A stretch of 64,000 bases of DNA from Odontesthes bonariensis (lineage: Eukaryota; Chordata; Actinopteri; Atheriniformes; Atherinopsidae), in the NCBI RefSeq assembly GCF_027942865.1, contig NC_134514.1, positions 17,407,965 to 17,471,964 on the forward strand. The letters run 5' to 3'. Below are positions 54,601 through 64,000 of the stretch, piece by piece. Position 1 is the stretch's first letter, and the number at the start of each line of letters is the position of its first letter. The position numbers and the translations under genes are program-made. The notes beneath the pieces were generated by a model. The model saw only the letters and a list, made by a program, of their open reading frames with translations, was not told where the DNA came from and made no database searches.

Positions 54601-57600
54601 AGAGGTGAGAATCGAGACTCTCTGTCCAGCGCCCCATGGTTGTCCTTAAACACTGACCTATAATAGTACAAAAGAGGTATAAACTGCCAGTGTTGGGACC
54701 AGACAAAATCAGAGTGACAGGGTATAGACATTTCTAAATTAGTCTTGAGAAAAACTGGAACTGACCTGACAGACCAGGCAAACGGCATATGGTACTTTCC
54801 CAGTTTGCTACAAAACTGCTTGTTGGATTTTAAAATCTTCTGAACAGTCTGTTAAAGATTCAAGCGAAGAAGTGTTGACAGAGAAAAATGTTAACAAGAC
54901 ACCACAGCTGACATTCTTGAACACAATGAGATGTGATCAGACCTCAATTCTTGCTGACCTTCACAGCGTGACAAACTAAATCAGGGGTTGTTTAACAGTA
55001 ACTGTGACAGCAGGTTGAATGTCTGCTGATTCATTTAGCCATTTTAACATGGACCATGTGAAGCACTGCCAGCGTCTTGGATCGGATCTCTTAAAGACAT
55101 CATTTCTGAGCTATCTGGCATGCAGAGATGAATATAAACCCTGGCTTTACAGGAAAACCAATTGCAAATATCAGTATAAACAGTTTTACTAAATTAAGCC
55201 ATTTTTCCTTACAATAAATGCCTTATCAGCGTGTTACATGGGCCACATTTTACATTCACATTTGGATTTTAACATCAAAGCAACAAAGTCACAGGAGTGA
55301 GAATGAAAAAAGTTACTTTCTGACCTTGCTGGAGTCAGTGTTCTTGATATAAGGTTCAGTGCCGCAAGCAATATTTCCCATCAGCACCTTTTCCACTCTT
55401 GCCACCATGACAATATCGGTATGGGGATTGGTTACTGAGAAAATAGCCTGCATGGACAACATTGGAGGGGCACGTTAGAGTAAATGTTCAGGGAAAATTC
55501 AGAAAAAGGGCTGGAAAGTGAGCATACTGTAGGAGGAACTTCCCTGTACCTGTTTGGGAAAGCAAAGCCAGTGTTCCAGGTCCAGGCTGAGGTGACAATC
55601 ACCTGGCTTCCTCTCAGCAGGAGAGCTCAGGCCATTCTCCTGAGCTCCAATGCCCGTACCTGGAGTGCCTGTATTGTTGCTGTAGCTTCCAAGCATCTGA
55701 CGCACTGTTTCGTGGTTGAGGTCTACATGGAAGTCTGCAGAAACCTTTCTCCCTTCTCGTACATCCAGCAAAGCCAGCGACACAAAGAAGGGTTCAATCT
55801 AGTGGAGCAGATTCAACCCAGTCAATATTTGCACATTTACCTTAACTGCTTTAAGAACATTACATTATTTTTCTTCCTTCATGTGCTTATGATGTAAGTA
55901 AACAGAATAGATATCACACAAATCATCTTCAGATGTGAATCTAAAAATATCCACTCAGTTCACAGAGACAGATAAACACAAACATTAGCACTAAGCGTGA
56001 GAATAACTACTTGACAATGTCACAGCTGTACAGTTGTTCTGCTCACATTGGTGACTGGTTCAGTTTCGCTCTCGTTGACACAGCCCTGCAGCATGAGGTT
56101 CAGCGATCTGCAAGTTATCATAAACCTTCTGCCAAGCTTCTCCTCAAACGGACGCACTGGTGTGTTTTCAGCTGATGAATGTTCAGACCGAGGGCTCCTC
56201 AGGACCTGCGGTTGGAGAAACACAGTTTCAAATAGGGAATTCTTCACTTTTTCTTTTAATCCAAGGAGGAATTATAGTTCTGTTCTGTATAAAGTGCAGC
56301 AATGCATAAAGACAAAATCGAAAGTTTTAGGATTCACTGTAAAAGAAGTCTTACGGGCGTGTCAGGATCAAGAGAGAACAGATTCAACCGCTCTTCTCTT
56401 CTGGCAGAACGAATTCCCTCGTCTGTCTCTGAGATATACTGTGACAGAACAGATGGCAGGAAAACAGGAAAGGACTGTCAGAGAGAGACTTACATTTGTA
56501 TATTGCAATGGTGTTTGATTTTTATATTTCTAGCTGTGTGTTAACCTGAGTTGGACTGAAGAGAAACCTGTGAAGTTTTTCTTGTAAACAAAGAAAATTC
56601 TGACTTTGTTCTTTCTGTTTCACAAAAAAGACAACTTCCTTCCTTCCTTTAGCTTTTGAAGTCTTTTGGATTTCTCGAAACCAAGATTATTTAAACCGTG
56701 TCTACACAAAGTGCCAGACTTATTTCTGTTCTTTTGTTGAAATACTGTTATGTGTCAGCTGTTGATATTCGATGATATATTCGAATGATACGATGCATCA
56801 TGCCAGTGCTTGAGTGAAAACAGTGTGTACACAATAAAGAAAAAACTACTCACTACTAAGGCACTGTAACCAACCTTTGCCAGCTCTGGATTGATGCCAT
56901 TTTCTGTACTTTCTTCATTTTCCTGCAAACAGCACTCACTCAGCGAAAGGTCAAACACATCTGCAGAGAAAACAAACACAATCAGCACTCCTAAGAGTTT
57001 GTTTATAAGTGACGACTGCCACTATTGAATGGATGGGAAAATTTACCCAGGCAATCCATTTCATATTAAAGTAAATATAACCGTTTCTAAAGTAGGTTCA
57101 GCAGTAAAGTAAATACACATTAACCACATCCAGCAGACATACATTGAATTGAGAATAAAATATGACCCCATCTGTGGCGTTTTATGGATAATAAGGCAGG
57201 CAGTCTTCTGCAGAAATGTACCCTTCGTATTGCCTGGAGCTACTCTTCCCAAAAGCCATCCTGAACATAATGGCTCATTAATGGTAGGTCACCACACACC
57301 CTCAGCCTGATTTAGAGGCATGCTAACAGACCGCAGAGCCATGACGGCTGAGGCTATTACATCATTCCTTCACTTTTCACTGGTTTCAGTGCTCCATCAG
57401 CATGTTATGTTAGGTTACAGACGGTGGACCGATGCCCAACCTCTAACAGAGCTGGCACACAAGATCCCTCAAGAACTACCCCTGATGTATTAAACCAAGG
57501 TGGAGTCACTGTCAGGGCTCATTTCCTGAAAGTGATGTTGTACACTCAGCCTAAACCCAGCCAATGCCATGGCAGGATAACAAATATTACTAAGTTAAAG

Positions 57601-60600
57601 TAAGTCAGACAGAGAGGAAAAGTTTTGCTGTCACTGAGCATAAAACCATATTTTCCCTGAGGGCACCATGACTTATCCACATGTTGGAGTCAAGCAAAAG
57701 TTTTCTCTTCATCTCTTTTTAAATGCTAGTTTCTCCACTAAATTACCATCCGTGCTTCCACCTCCTTTTCCCTATCCAACAGCTCTCTTCCCCAACTTCC
57801 ATTGAAGATAATCTTCGTGTACATGACCTGTCTCACCCTGTCGATGTTCAGTGAGGTCCTGACTCTTGCGGTCAGGAGCAGGCGCTTCGTGGGGACTGAT
57901 CTGTAAGATGCGGGTCAGCGTGCTTATCCACTCTTCCATGTCCTGCTCGCTCTCTGCGGCCAGCACGAAATACGTCACTTCGTTCATCTTCAGTTCAAAG
58001 GCGTGTTTCCTCAGGCGGTTATTCTTTAGGGATGAAGAGAAGGACGGGATAATGTAACAACACAGCCACAGCGCGATTCATTTTTTAGACACTGTTACAG
58101 GTTTTACTTTTATATATATCCAAATACTGAAGCTTGGTTATTCTGTCCGGATCACTCATACAGCCACATTTTCTATCTTTCATCAACAAAGCACTATTTT
58201 ATGTCTATACATCTTGCTGCCTTTTATGGTGTGATCACGTGAGTTTGAGAGTTTGTAAGTCAGCTGTCTTTCGTCATTACTTTGAATTTTGTCATTTACA
58301 GCTGCATAAAGAACACTGTGTACAGTATATATTATGTGCATCAAGCATTGTGTTGCTTTCTTATATGAATCTATTGAGACCCACCTGTACTACACCTGTG
58401 CATGAGTCAAGAAAGATGCAACCTTTGGGTTCCTTAGAGATCTTTTCATCTTTGTAGAAGTTCATGATGTAGGAGTTATCCGTGAGCTGAGTGAGCTGGA
58501 AATATCTCCTCTTGAATGACTGCACACAGAGAAATATGTTTTAAATACAAAACCTAGCTTTAAGTTACAGCTAACTGATAATACGGTCTATTGAGTAAAA
58601 CAAAATAAAAACAAAGAAAAAAATGTGGATTTTTCTGTGTGAACTTTGAATTATACATGGTAATACTGGCAGTGGTATACCTGCTGAAAAATCATTGTTA
58701 ATTCTTGTTTAAACTTGTTATGGACTGCAGACAAAATTAAATTTTGAACAGAGTTTATCAGAGTTTCTAAGATTTGAGGATGGAAACAGAGGAAGACCTA
58801 AGGATAAGCATGACAAGAGTGTGCAGGTGTAAAGAGGGTCGACGTGAGGCGTTTCCTCACCCGCACAGTGATACTATTGTTAACGGTGCTGTTGAAGTTC
58901 CCTTTGTAGAGCCAGCCTGACCGAAACACACCGATCCCTCCTCCTCCACCACCACCTCCACCCCCTCCTCCTTTGGACGAGGAAAGAGAAGTGGTGTCCT
59001 GTACAACAAAGATGATCAGTTAAATGCATTAGCTCTCCATTAATCTCTCGGCTACAAAGGAGCAGATCAATACGGAAGGAGACTTTCTAGACTCTTGACT
59101 GGCCATTCGTCACACAAATTATGCTGATTTACCATGTCCCACTGGCCTGTGATGAACTGTCTGATCTTACAAACTATAAGCTAAGCTTTAAGGGTGCAAT
59201 AAAAATATCAAAACATGATGTCCAGAATCAAGCAGTTTGCAATACCTTTACCCGAAAAAGCACTTGAAAGAAGATGGTCATTACTGACCTCATCTTTGTC
59301 CACGTCTTCATAGTCAATCTCAAAAGAATGGGATGGTAGCTTCTCTGCTTTGTACAGTTTTCTTTAAAGGAATGGGGAAAGAAAAAGAAGATGTTGAGAC
59401 ATGATGGATCTCTGATCATGAAACAAAACAAAAAAAAATATTCCTTGAATTCAATTAATCTCCATATGAGTAAAGCAAACTACTGTGGGTGGCTGACTCT
59501 GCTCCATTGCCCTCTGTAGGGAGTCAACAATAGGTAGTCTTTGCTCAGTGCTGCTCCACTGATTTCACAGGCAGACTCGTCTTTGTGTCTGAGCTTCGGG
59601 GTGAAATGTCTTTGTGTGTGTGCTGTGAGGTGCAGACAGAGAGGCTGCAGCGTGTAGAGGATAACACTGGAGCCGCCCTCTGCTAAAAGTCCAACAGCCA
59701 TAAAAGCTGTCGGACAAAATCTCTTGTTGGACTATGTTTATAAAAAACTGTGGCAATTGTGGGCTGGACACCGACCCAGGAATGCTACTACTGGCCAGCA
59801 CAAATTAAGGACGCTACATTCAAATCACAGCAGTAAGAACTGGCTGCTTTTCAGCCTGTTCAATAAATCTGGAAGCAAACAGCTAGTTTACAAGCATGGT
59901 AAACAAACAGAATGATACATGTGTTTCCTTCATTTAAAATGACAGGATATGCAACCTTTATGGAATAATACTTGTGTTAGAGTCTTGTTTTACTTTATAG
60001 TTAATCCTTGATGTCATTGCAGAGGTCATGTGAACTGACTGAAAGAATCCAATGGCAACCCATGGGACAGAGGAGGGACATTCCTGTGGCTGCGGGGCAG
60101 CTCTTGGACAGTCTCACAGGGAATAACTAAACTAAAGAAATCAGTGACTGACAGATAAAATGAATGTTTGACTGGATGACTGGCATCCAAAAAGTGAATA
60201 GAGTGAGCGCTTAAAGGTCATTAGCAAGAGCAAGATGGTGGCTTAAGTTGAGTGAAAGAGAAGCCATGGGGAAATTCTTCCACTGTAAGTGTAATAAAGT
60301 GCTGTTTAACAGCTACTTATTGATCATTAGAGGAAAAATACATTAGTCAGGTCAGGATGTCAAACAAATCTGAATGCACATCTTTCATATACAGAGCAAT
60401 GCTCGATTGGACTTTCAGAAGAGTTTCTAACCAGCAAAGTAAAGACAAACATTTAAGTACTTGCAGTATAAAAATAATTCTTCAGGGAGCCTCAGACAAA
60501 ACGTTATTCTTCAGTCGAGATGATTAGCTGATATATTTGCATATTTTCAGATTTTCCATTACTCCTTTGCTAGTCCTAGTTCGGAGTTGGTTCAAGCATC

Positions 60601-63077
60601 CAATAACCAGTTAGTTTTTCCACTGGCTTGGGAGCCACCATGAAGCCACATTATTAAGTCACTGCCATACAATGTTTAATTTCACAAGGTTTTTTAAACT
60701 GTTCAAAACAGCGGTTTGTGTCTATGAATGCCATTTGCAATCTAAACCAATGTTGCTTGTTACAACATTCCTTTGATCACTTTGTCTGGTTAGTAAATCG
60801 GCTTTGATGATACCAGGTTTTTTAACTCAGAACCAAAATAAGACTTCTTAACAAAATTCTTAACAAGTGTTTAATGTCAGCTTCCTAAACAAGCCAAGCC
60901 CTATAGGAACATGATAGAAAAGTTAAAACAGAGGTTATTACCTGGGCAGCAGGCGATAGTCTCCAGCATACTCATCATACTTGAACTGGACCTCATTTCG
61001 CTCAGAGTTGTAATATTTGCAGGCCTGGACAAAAGATTGAAGATGTATCATCAACTTTTAAAAATGGTGCCCTCTCTGGGAAATGTGGACCTGGAGTAGT
61101 TTAAGTATGCACAGACAGCTACAGTGACTCTATGGTACAGGCTGCTGTGCAAGCTGAGCTTCATCATTAGATTATTATGATAAAAAGGAACTGAATTAAA
61201 ATTCTGTCTGCAGGGAATCTACAAATAAAGATGTCTTTACATCTCCAGAGACCATGAGTCTGGTTAAAGGTTCTCAAACAGGGCATGTGCAGTACAGTGG
61301 AAGTCACAGAGACTGCAGGGTACTTTCACATCCTGTCTGCTCATTGATGGCAGAGTCACAATTATCTTTAGTCAGTTTATACGGAAAGATGTTGAGCATC
61401 TGGTAACAATGTCACAAATTATAAATAAACCCAACATGCTATCAGATGCAACTATAGACAAAAGAGCACCTACACATAAACACACAAGAAGTCAGACACA
61501 TTAAGTCATCTCCAATGAGCTGTGACTTTCCGGGGGGGGTTTCCATATATGCAGATGAAGCTTCTCAACTGGAACCTGCTGATTGTGGCTGGTCAATTAA
61601 AAATTAACCATGATACACACTCACATCTGGTTCATTTTGAAGGTACGGTATAACCACACTTCTGCCAACAGCAAGTCATATATTAAGAACACCCTAAACT
61701 GACAAACTACCAACCAAAACCTTTTTCCATTTGAAACCACAATGGTTTTTACCAAAGTCAAGCACGTTAGAGGATGCATGCGTATCAGAAACACCCAAAG
61801 AAACATACACACAACTTAGCTACTCTTTGTCAGTCTGTTTTTACTGTACGCACAAAGAGATGTGTTCATTTTCTCAATGCTCCATTTCGTTTATTTCAAC
61901 ATCATAAAAAAAGGAAATAACTCGCCTGGATGAAAGATCCCACTTGAGTCTAAGAATGTAAGGCTAATTGATCAGAAAGCAGTTTAGCAAGCAACGGCAG
62001 CTTACTTCTCACAACTGATAATCAGTTTCCCAGCTTAAGACAATCTAAAACATCTGGTAATTTCTTTTAAGTGCTGACTTACAAAAAGATATAGATATTT
62101 TGTCTATTCTTGTCTTCCCTCATTCATTTTCGATAGTCACTCTATCCTATTTAGGGTTGCAGGGCGCCGGAGCCTTTCTCAGCGGCCACTGTGCAAGAGG
62201 CGGGGCCAACACAGAGGCAAACAACCACACACACTCACTCTTAGGGTTAATTTAGAATTGCCAGTCAGCCTAACGTGCATGTTTTTGGACTGTGGGAGGA
62301 AGCCAGAACAACCAGAGAGAACCCAAGCTAGCACGGGGAAAGCATGCAAATTCAAAACAGAAAGGCCCCAGCAAAGACCAGGCATTAGGAACCTTATTGC
62401 TGTGAGTGCTAATGACCACACCATTATGTAGCCCTCTTTCCTTTACATCTATAATTCCCTAACCTCAGGTATCAGCCAAGGCTCCCTTCGTCAGCTCCAG
62501 TTGATTAAAAATGCTGCAGCAAGACTTTATTAGGACCAAAAGGCATGAACACGTCACCCCTGTCCTTGCTTCCATATTAGATTTCATAATCATTTAAAAA
62601 TCTTACTGCTCACCTTCAGCCTTAAACAGCTTTGCCCTAAATTACATCTCAGACTCACTAACCTGGTATGATCCTTCCTGATTTTTCAGATTCACACATG
62701 CCAACTCTTCCCAGATATCAGTTTTTTGATAAAGGGAGATTGGACCTTTCACATTTGAGCTCCCATCTTATAGAACATTTTGCCCAGAGAAATCAGGCAC
62801 ACAAAGTCTGTAGCTACCTTCCAATCCCGACTTAAAACATTCCTCTTTGAGAGAGCCTTTGGGAAAGTCTAATACTTTTATCATTTCATTATTGCGTAAC
62901 TGTGAACATCCACCTGACTCTAACACACCTCATGCCTTCTTGTAAAGCACTTTGTGATACCCTTTAGAGAAATCATTCTTATATTACCTGTCTGACCAGC
63001 AGACATTCAGCCTGTAGTTCTGCTCCCTCTGGAACAGTTGACTTCAGAGTTCGTTTCTCCTGAGGCACCGTGGATAC
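34684..63077 (-). CDS. dock10: DOCK10, zizimin-family guanine nucleotide exchange factor (5' end outside window)
   Basis: DOCK10 activates Cdc42 (and Rac) at membranes to drive actin remodelling, through a DHR2 exchange domain. I assembled 52 exons totalling 6,222 nt, about 2,073 residues, open throughout. The first exon in the window (62988-63077) reads [20 protein letters not shown], matching human residues near 90, so the start codon and the first few exons lie beyond 64000. Domain order is PH, C2-type DHR1, long helical region, DHR2. Identity to DOCK10 rather than DOCK9 or DOCK11 rests on long matches such as [50 protein letters not shown] and the C-terminal [18 protein letters not shown]. 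The stop follows [11 protein letters not shown], whereas mammalian DOCK10 continues for about 38 more residues. There is one GC-AG intron and a (CA)n tract beside one acceptor. Introns hold several transposon relics. Confidence 0.96.
36361..36445. repeat. (CA)n microsatellite beside a dock10 splice acceptor
   Basis: A nearly pure CA run covers 36371-36445 (about 37 units), preceded by an interrupted stretch at 36361-36370. On the dock10 strand it is (TG)n and ends about 7 nt before the AG acceptor of exon 36205-36351. It therefore occupies the place of the polypyrimidine tract. Confidence 0.95.
40521..40535 (+). promoter_or_regulatory. CTCF consensus match in a dock10 intron
   Basis: CCACTAGGTGGCAGT fits every position of CCASYAGRKGGCRSY. 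It sits in the intron between exons 40269-40406 and 40813-40928. It has the same orientation as the match at 23971. Binding is not shown by sequence alone. Confidence 0.45.
44272..44372 (-). repeat. Source arm of an intragenic inverted duplication (dock10 exon boundary)
   Basis: On the dock10 strand this covers about 71 nt of intron, the acceptor TTTCCAG, and the first 30 nt of exon 44235-44301 (ATGTGTTAGTATCCTACTGG). It aligns in opposite orientation with 52101-52201, with about 8 mismatches in 101 positions by my count. The exon encodes conserved DOCK10 residues, so this arm is the original. Confidence 0.9.
44379..44415. repeat. Perfect 14-bp stem hairpin
   Basis: TGTGTTGTACACAC at 44379-44392 is followed after 9 nt by its reverse complement at 44402-44415. 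It lies in the dock10 intron, immediately next to the outer edge of the duplicated arm 44272-44372. Confidence 0.85.
46348..46719. repeat. Widely spaced 18-bp inverted repeat, possible MITE
   Basis: GGTATTATTGGAGCAAAA at 46348-46365 has its exact reverse complement at 46702-46719, in the intron between dock10 exons 45759-45876 and 46780-46896. The 336-bp interior has a short frame with no family match. Flanking target duplications were not found. Confidence 0.55.
49581..50199. mobile_element. 619-bp MITE with perfect 24-bp terminal inverted repeats
   Basis: The left end (49581-49604) starts GTTGCTTAAAGCTGCAGTCT; the right end (50176-50199) is its exact reverse complement. TTAA lies 5 bp inside each end, so the true ends may be TTAA|AGCTGCAG with TTAA as target duplication, as in piggyBac-like elements. 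There is no transposase. The interior is richer in CpG than its surroundings. The element lies in the dock10 intron 49217-51027, and its ends are undamaged, suggesting recent insertion. Confidence 0.85.
50225..50315 (+). mobile_element. LINE-like 3' tail fragment
   Basis: TTTCCCCCATTGGGGGATGA followed by ATAAAGTA and repeated TCTAT units is a familiar teleost retroelement 3' end. It starts about 25 bp after the MITE end. No coding remnant is visible. Confidence 0.45.
52101..52201 (+). repeat. Inverted copy of a dock10 exon-intron boundary
   Basis: This + strand segment repeats the dock10-sense text of 44372-44272, including CTGTTTCCAGATGTGTTAG and ATCCTACTGGCACCGG. It lies in the intron between exons 51690-51782 and 52968-53051, opposite to gene orientation. 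Similarity stops abruptly after CCA at 52201. It is not a functional exon in this orientation. Confidence 0.9.
52968..54290 (-). other. dock10: dock10 exons for the DHR1 (C2) domain
   Basis: The exons are 54103-54290, 53882-53947, 53679-53771, 53426-53549, 53204-53325 and 52968-53051. Recognisable text includes [51 protein letters not shown] and NLPPGYL, all characteristic of the DOCK C2-like DHR1 lipid-binding domain. Exons upstream of this block (54372-54451, 54535-54657, 54766-54848, 55325-55447, 55550-55798, 56047-56205, 56355-56426 and 56875-56960) encode the linker with [10 protein letters not shown]-like and MPFAWSVRS motifs. Confidence 0.9.
53948..54102 (-). other. dock10: GC-AG intron of dock10
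   Basis: The exon ends GCGAAG and the intron begins GCGAGTAAC; the next exon starts GCTCGTAAC after TTCACAG. The junction gives [14 protein letters not shown], matching human CFNKARNITVCIEF. Using the nearby GT (GCGA|GTAACA) would create a stop in the next exon. Intron length is 155 nt. Confidence 0.85.
62108..62372 (-). repeat. Longer copy of the CATTCATT-tailed teleost repeat
   Basis: It begins CATTCATTTTCGATAG, has GGAGCCTTTCTCAGCGG, and continues with AATTGCCAGTCAGCCTAACG, TTTTTGGACTGTGGGAGGAA and AACCCAAGCTAGCACGGGGA. It is the same family as 4941-5058 and 24365-24485, inserted antisense, in the dock10 intron 61025-62987. Confidence 0.65.
62440..62980 (+). mobile_element. Degenerate L2/Rex1-type LINE, 3' end of the reverse transcriptase region
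   Basis: The + strand translates in broken frames to [34 protein letters not shown] and [17 protein letters not shown]. This is the well-known C-terminal pattern (QNAAAR, ITPVL, LWNSLP, FKxxLKTxLF) of teleost L2-like LINEs. Stops and frameshifts show it is dead. The tail TTGTAAAGCACTTTGTGATA ends within about 10 bp of the splice donor at 62987, antisense to dock10. Confidence 0.75.
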
Positions 63078-64000
63078 CTGAAAGGACAAAAGGGTAGGGG
63101 TGGATTGGTTTATCTCTTTTCCAAATATGGCCACGTCTGCCCAAAGACACTCAAGAGGGCAATGGTCAAATACTACACAACAGTTGATATCATGGTGGCC
63201 ACGGACATTTCTTCTTAACCTTCTAAGGATTTTATGAGTATAAAAACAAAGTGCGATTCATAGAGTAAATGTTATTGTAACAACATGTGACAAATCCGCC
63301 CTATTTTCATTTAGTTTTGATTAACACATTAAGAAGACGTAAAATCTTTCTATCTTTAAGAAGACTGGTGTTCTTCCAACACATGAATTAGCATTAAAGA
63401 TTTTGGCAACTGTTTGGCAGTTAAGGCAACACAGATGTTATCCATGCCCTTTAAATAAAGGACAACAGATACCCACTGATATTTGCCGTGCACTGCCAGA
63501 AAAAAAATCAAGGGTATGCATAAAGATATTCAGAATATTCATTTAATGATCATTTTCCTTTTCTCAGCACAGACTGAGGAACTAATCATTTGACCTATGA
63601 ATCATGCAGCTTTAATTACAAAAGAGTATATTTACGATCCATGAAACAAAAAAATCTAAATTCAATCTTTTGGGAGCATATCCATATTCAGAATTTAATT
63701 CTGAGGTATACCTCCCTGCACCTCCATGCAGAAAGAGAATAGAAACAAGTAAGCATAAAAAGGCACTTTGATTTAGATGTTTTGCCGTCAGCTGGCCACA
63801 GCTCTGAGCTCACCAATGAGATGGCAAGGAAGCAGATCAAGTAAATGCCTTTTGCTCATTAGCAATAGCTTGTCAAGCCACAGTCACTTACAGGGATGGA
63901 AACTGCAGAAAAAAAAAGCTGAGGAGATTGCTTAGCAGCCAAACAGAGCTGTGAACCAGTGGAGTCATACAATTAAACTTCATCTCTGAGGTCCATAAGC

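Larger units (their letters stand above)
57837..63077 (-). other. dock10: dock10 exons for the N-terminal segment and PH domain
   Basis: The exons are 62988-63077, 60942-61024, 59289-59361, 58861-58998, 58385-58519 and 57837-58023. The PH domain begins in 58861-58998 ([11 protein letters not shown]), continues through [19 protein letters not shown], and ends with the C-terminal helix [13 protein letters not shown]. Just before it lies a run of eleven glycines (codons at about 58934-58966); human DOCK10 has a shorter, interrupted glycine run there. PH domains of this family bind phosphoinositides. Confidence 0.9.

Noticed and set aside
59480-59801. Overlapping minus-strand frames considered as an alternative dock10 first exon
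   Set aside because: No resemblance to known DOCK10 N termini; no supported donor joining to 59289-59361.

Overview
The window is nuclear DNA of a vertebrate, almost certainly a ray-finned fish and most likely a percomorph-type teleost. The evidence is short multi-exon genes with GT-AG introns, vertebrate-specific proteins, abundant CA repeats, and relics of transposon families typical of teleosts. There is no operon, CRISPR array, tRNA or rRNA. The reported coordinates come from reading splice junctions by eye. Reading frames stay open across every junction I assembled, but single boundaries could be off by a base or two.

Layout, left to right. 1-4590: no gene recognised. 4591-11446 (+): a type II transmembrane serine protease, best matched to TMPRSS4 (TM, LDLa, SRCR, trypsin-like domain; 459 aa). 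13241-18274 (-): mre11, the double-strand-break repair nuclease (698 aa), converging on tmprss4. 19410-24083 (+): cep57, a centrosomal coiled-coil protein (493 aa), head-to-head with mre11 across a short shared promoter region. 24084-27832: repeat-rich intergenic DNA. 27833-29067 (-): a small coiled-coil gene resembling CCDC195. 29068-34683: AT-rich DNA, including the probable dock10 3' UTR. 34684-63077 and beyond (-): dock10, a Cdc42/Rac guanine exchange factor. Fifty-two of its exons (about 2,073 aa) lie here; the first exons lie past the right edge.

The genes do not form a pathway. From memory, human TMPRSS4, MRE11 and CEP57 are on chromosome 11q and DOCK10 is on 2q36, so the window joins blocks that are separate in mammals.

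The most unusual features are structural. (1) A ~101-bp inverted copy of a dock10 exon-intron boundary (44272-44372) lies in another dock10 intron (52101-52201), giving a potential long RNA duplex over a splice acceptor. (2) A ~75-bp (CA)n tract replaces the polypyrimidine tract of a dock10 exon, so the transcript carries (UG)n beside the acceptor. (3) There are two GC-AG introns, one in mre11 and one in dock10. (4) A 619-bp MITE has perfect 24-bp terminal inverted repeats, and a shorter MITE with similar TTAA-type ends lies in mre11. (5) Two full CTCF consensus matches occur, one inside the last cep57 coding exon. I found no convincing previously undescribed gene system.
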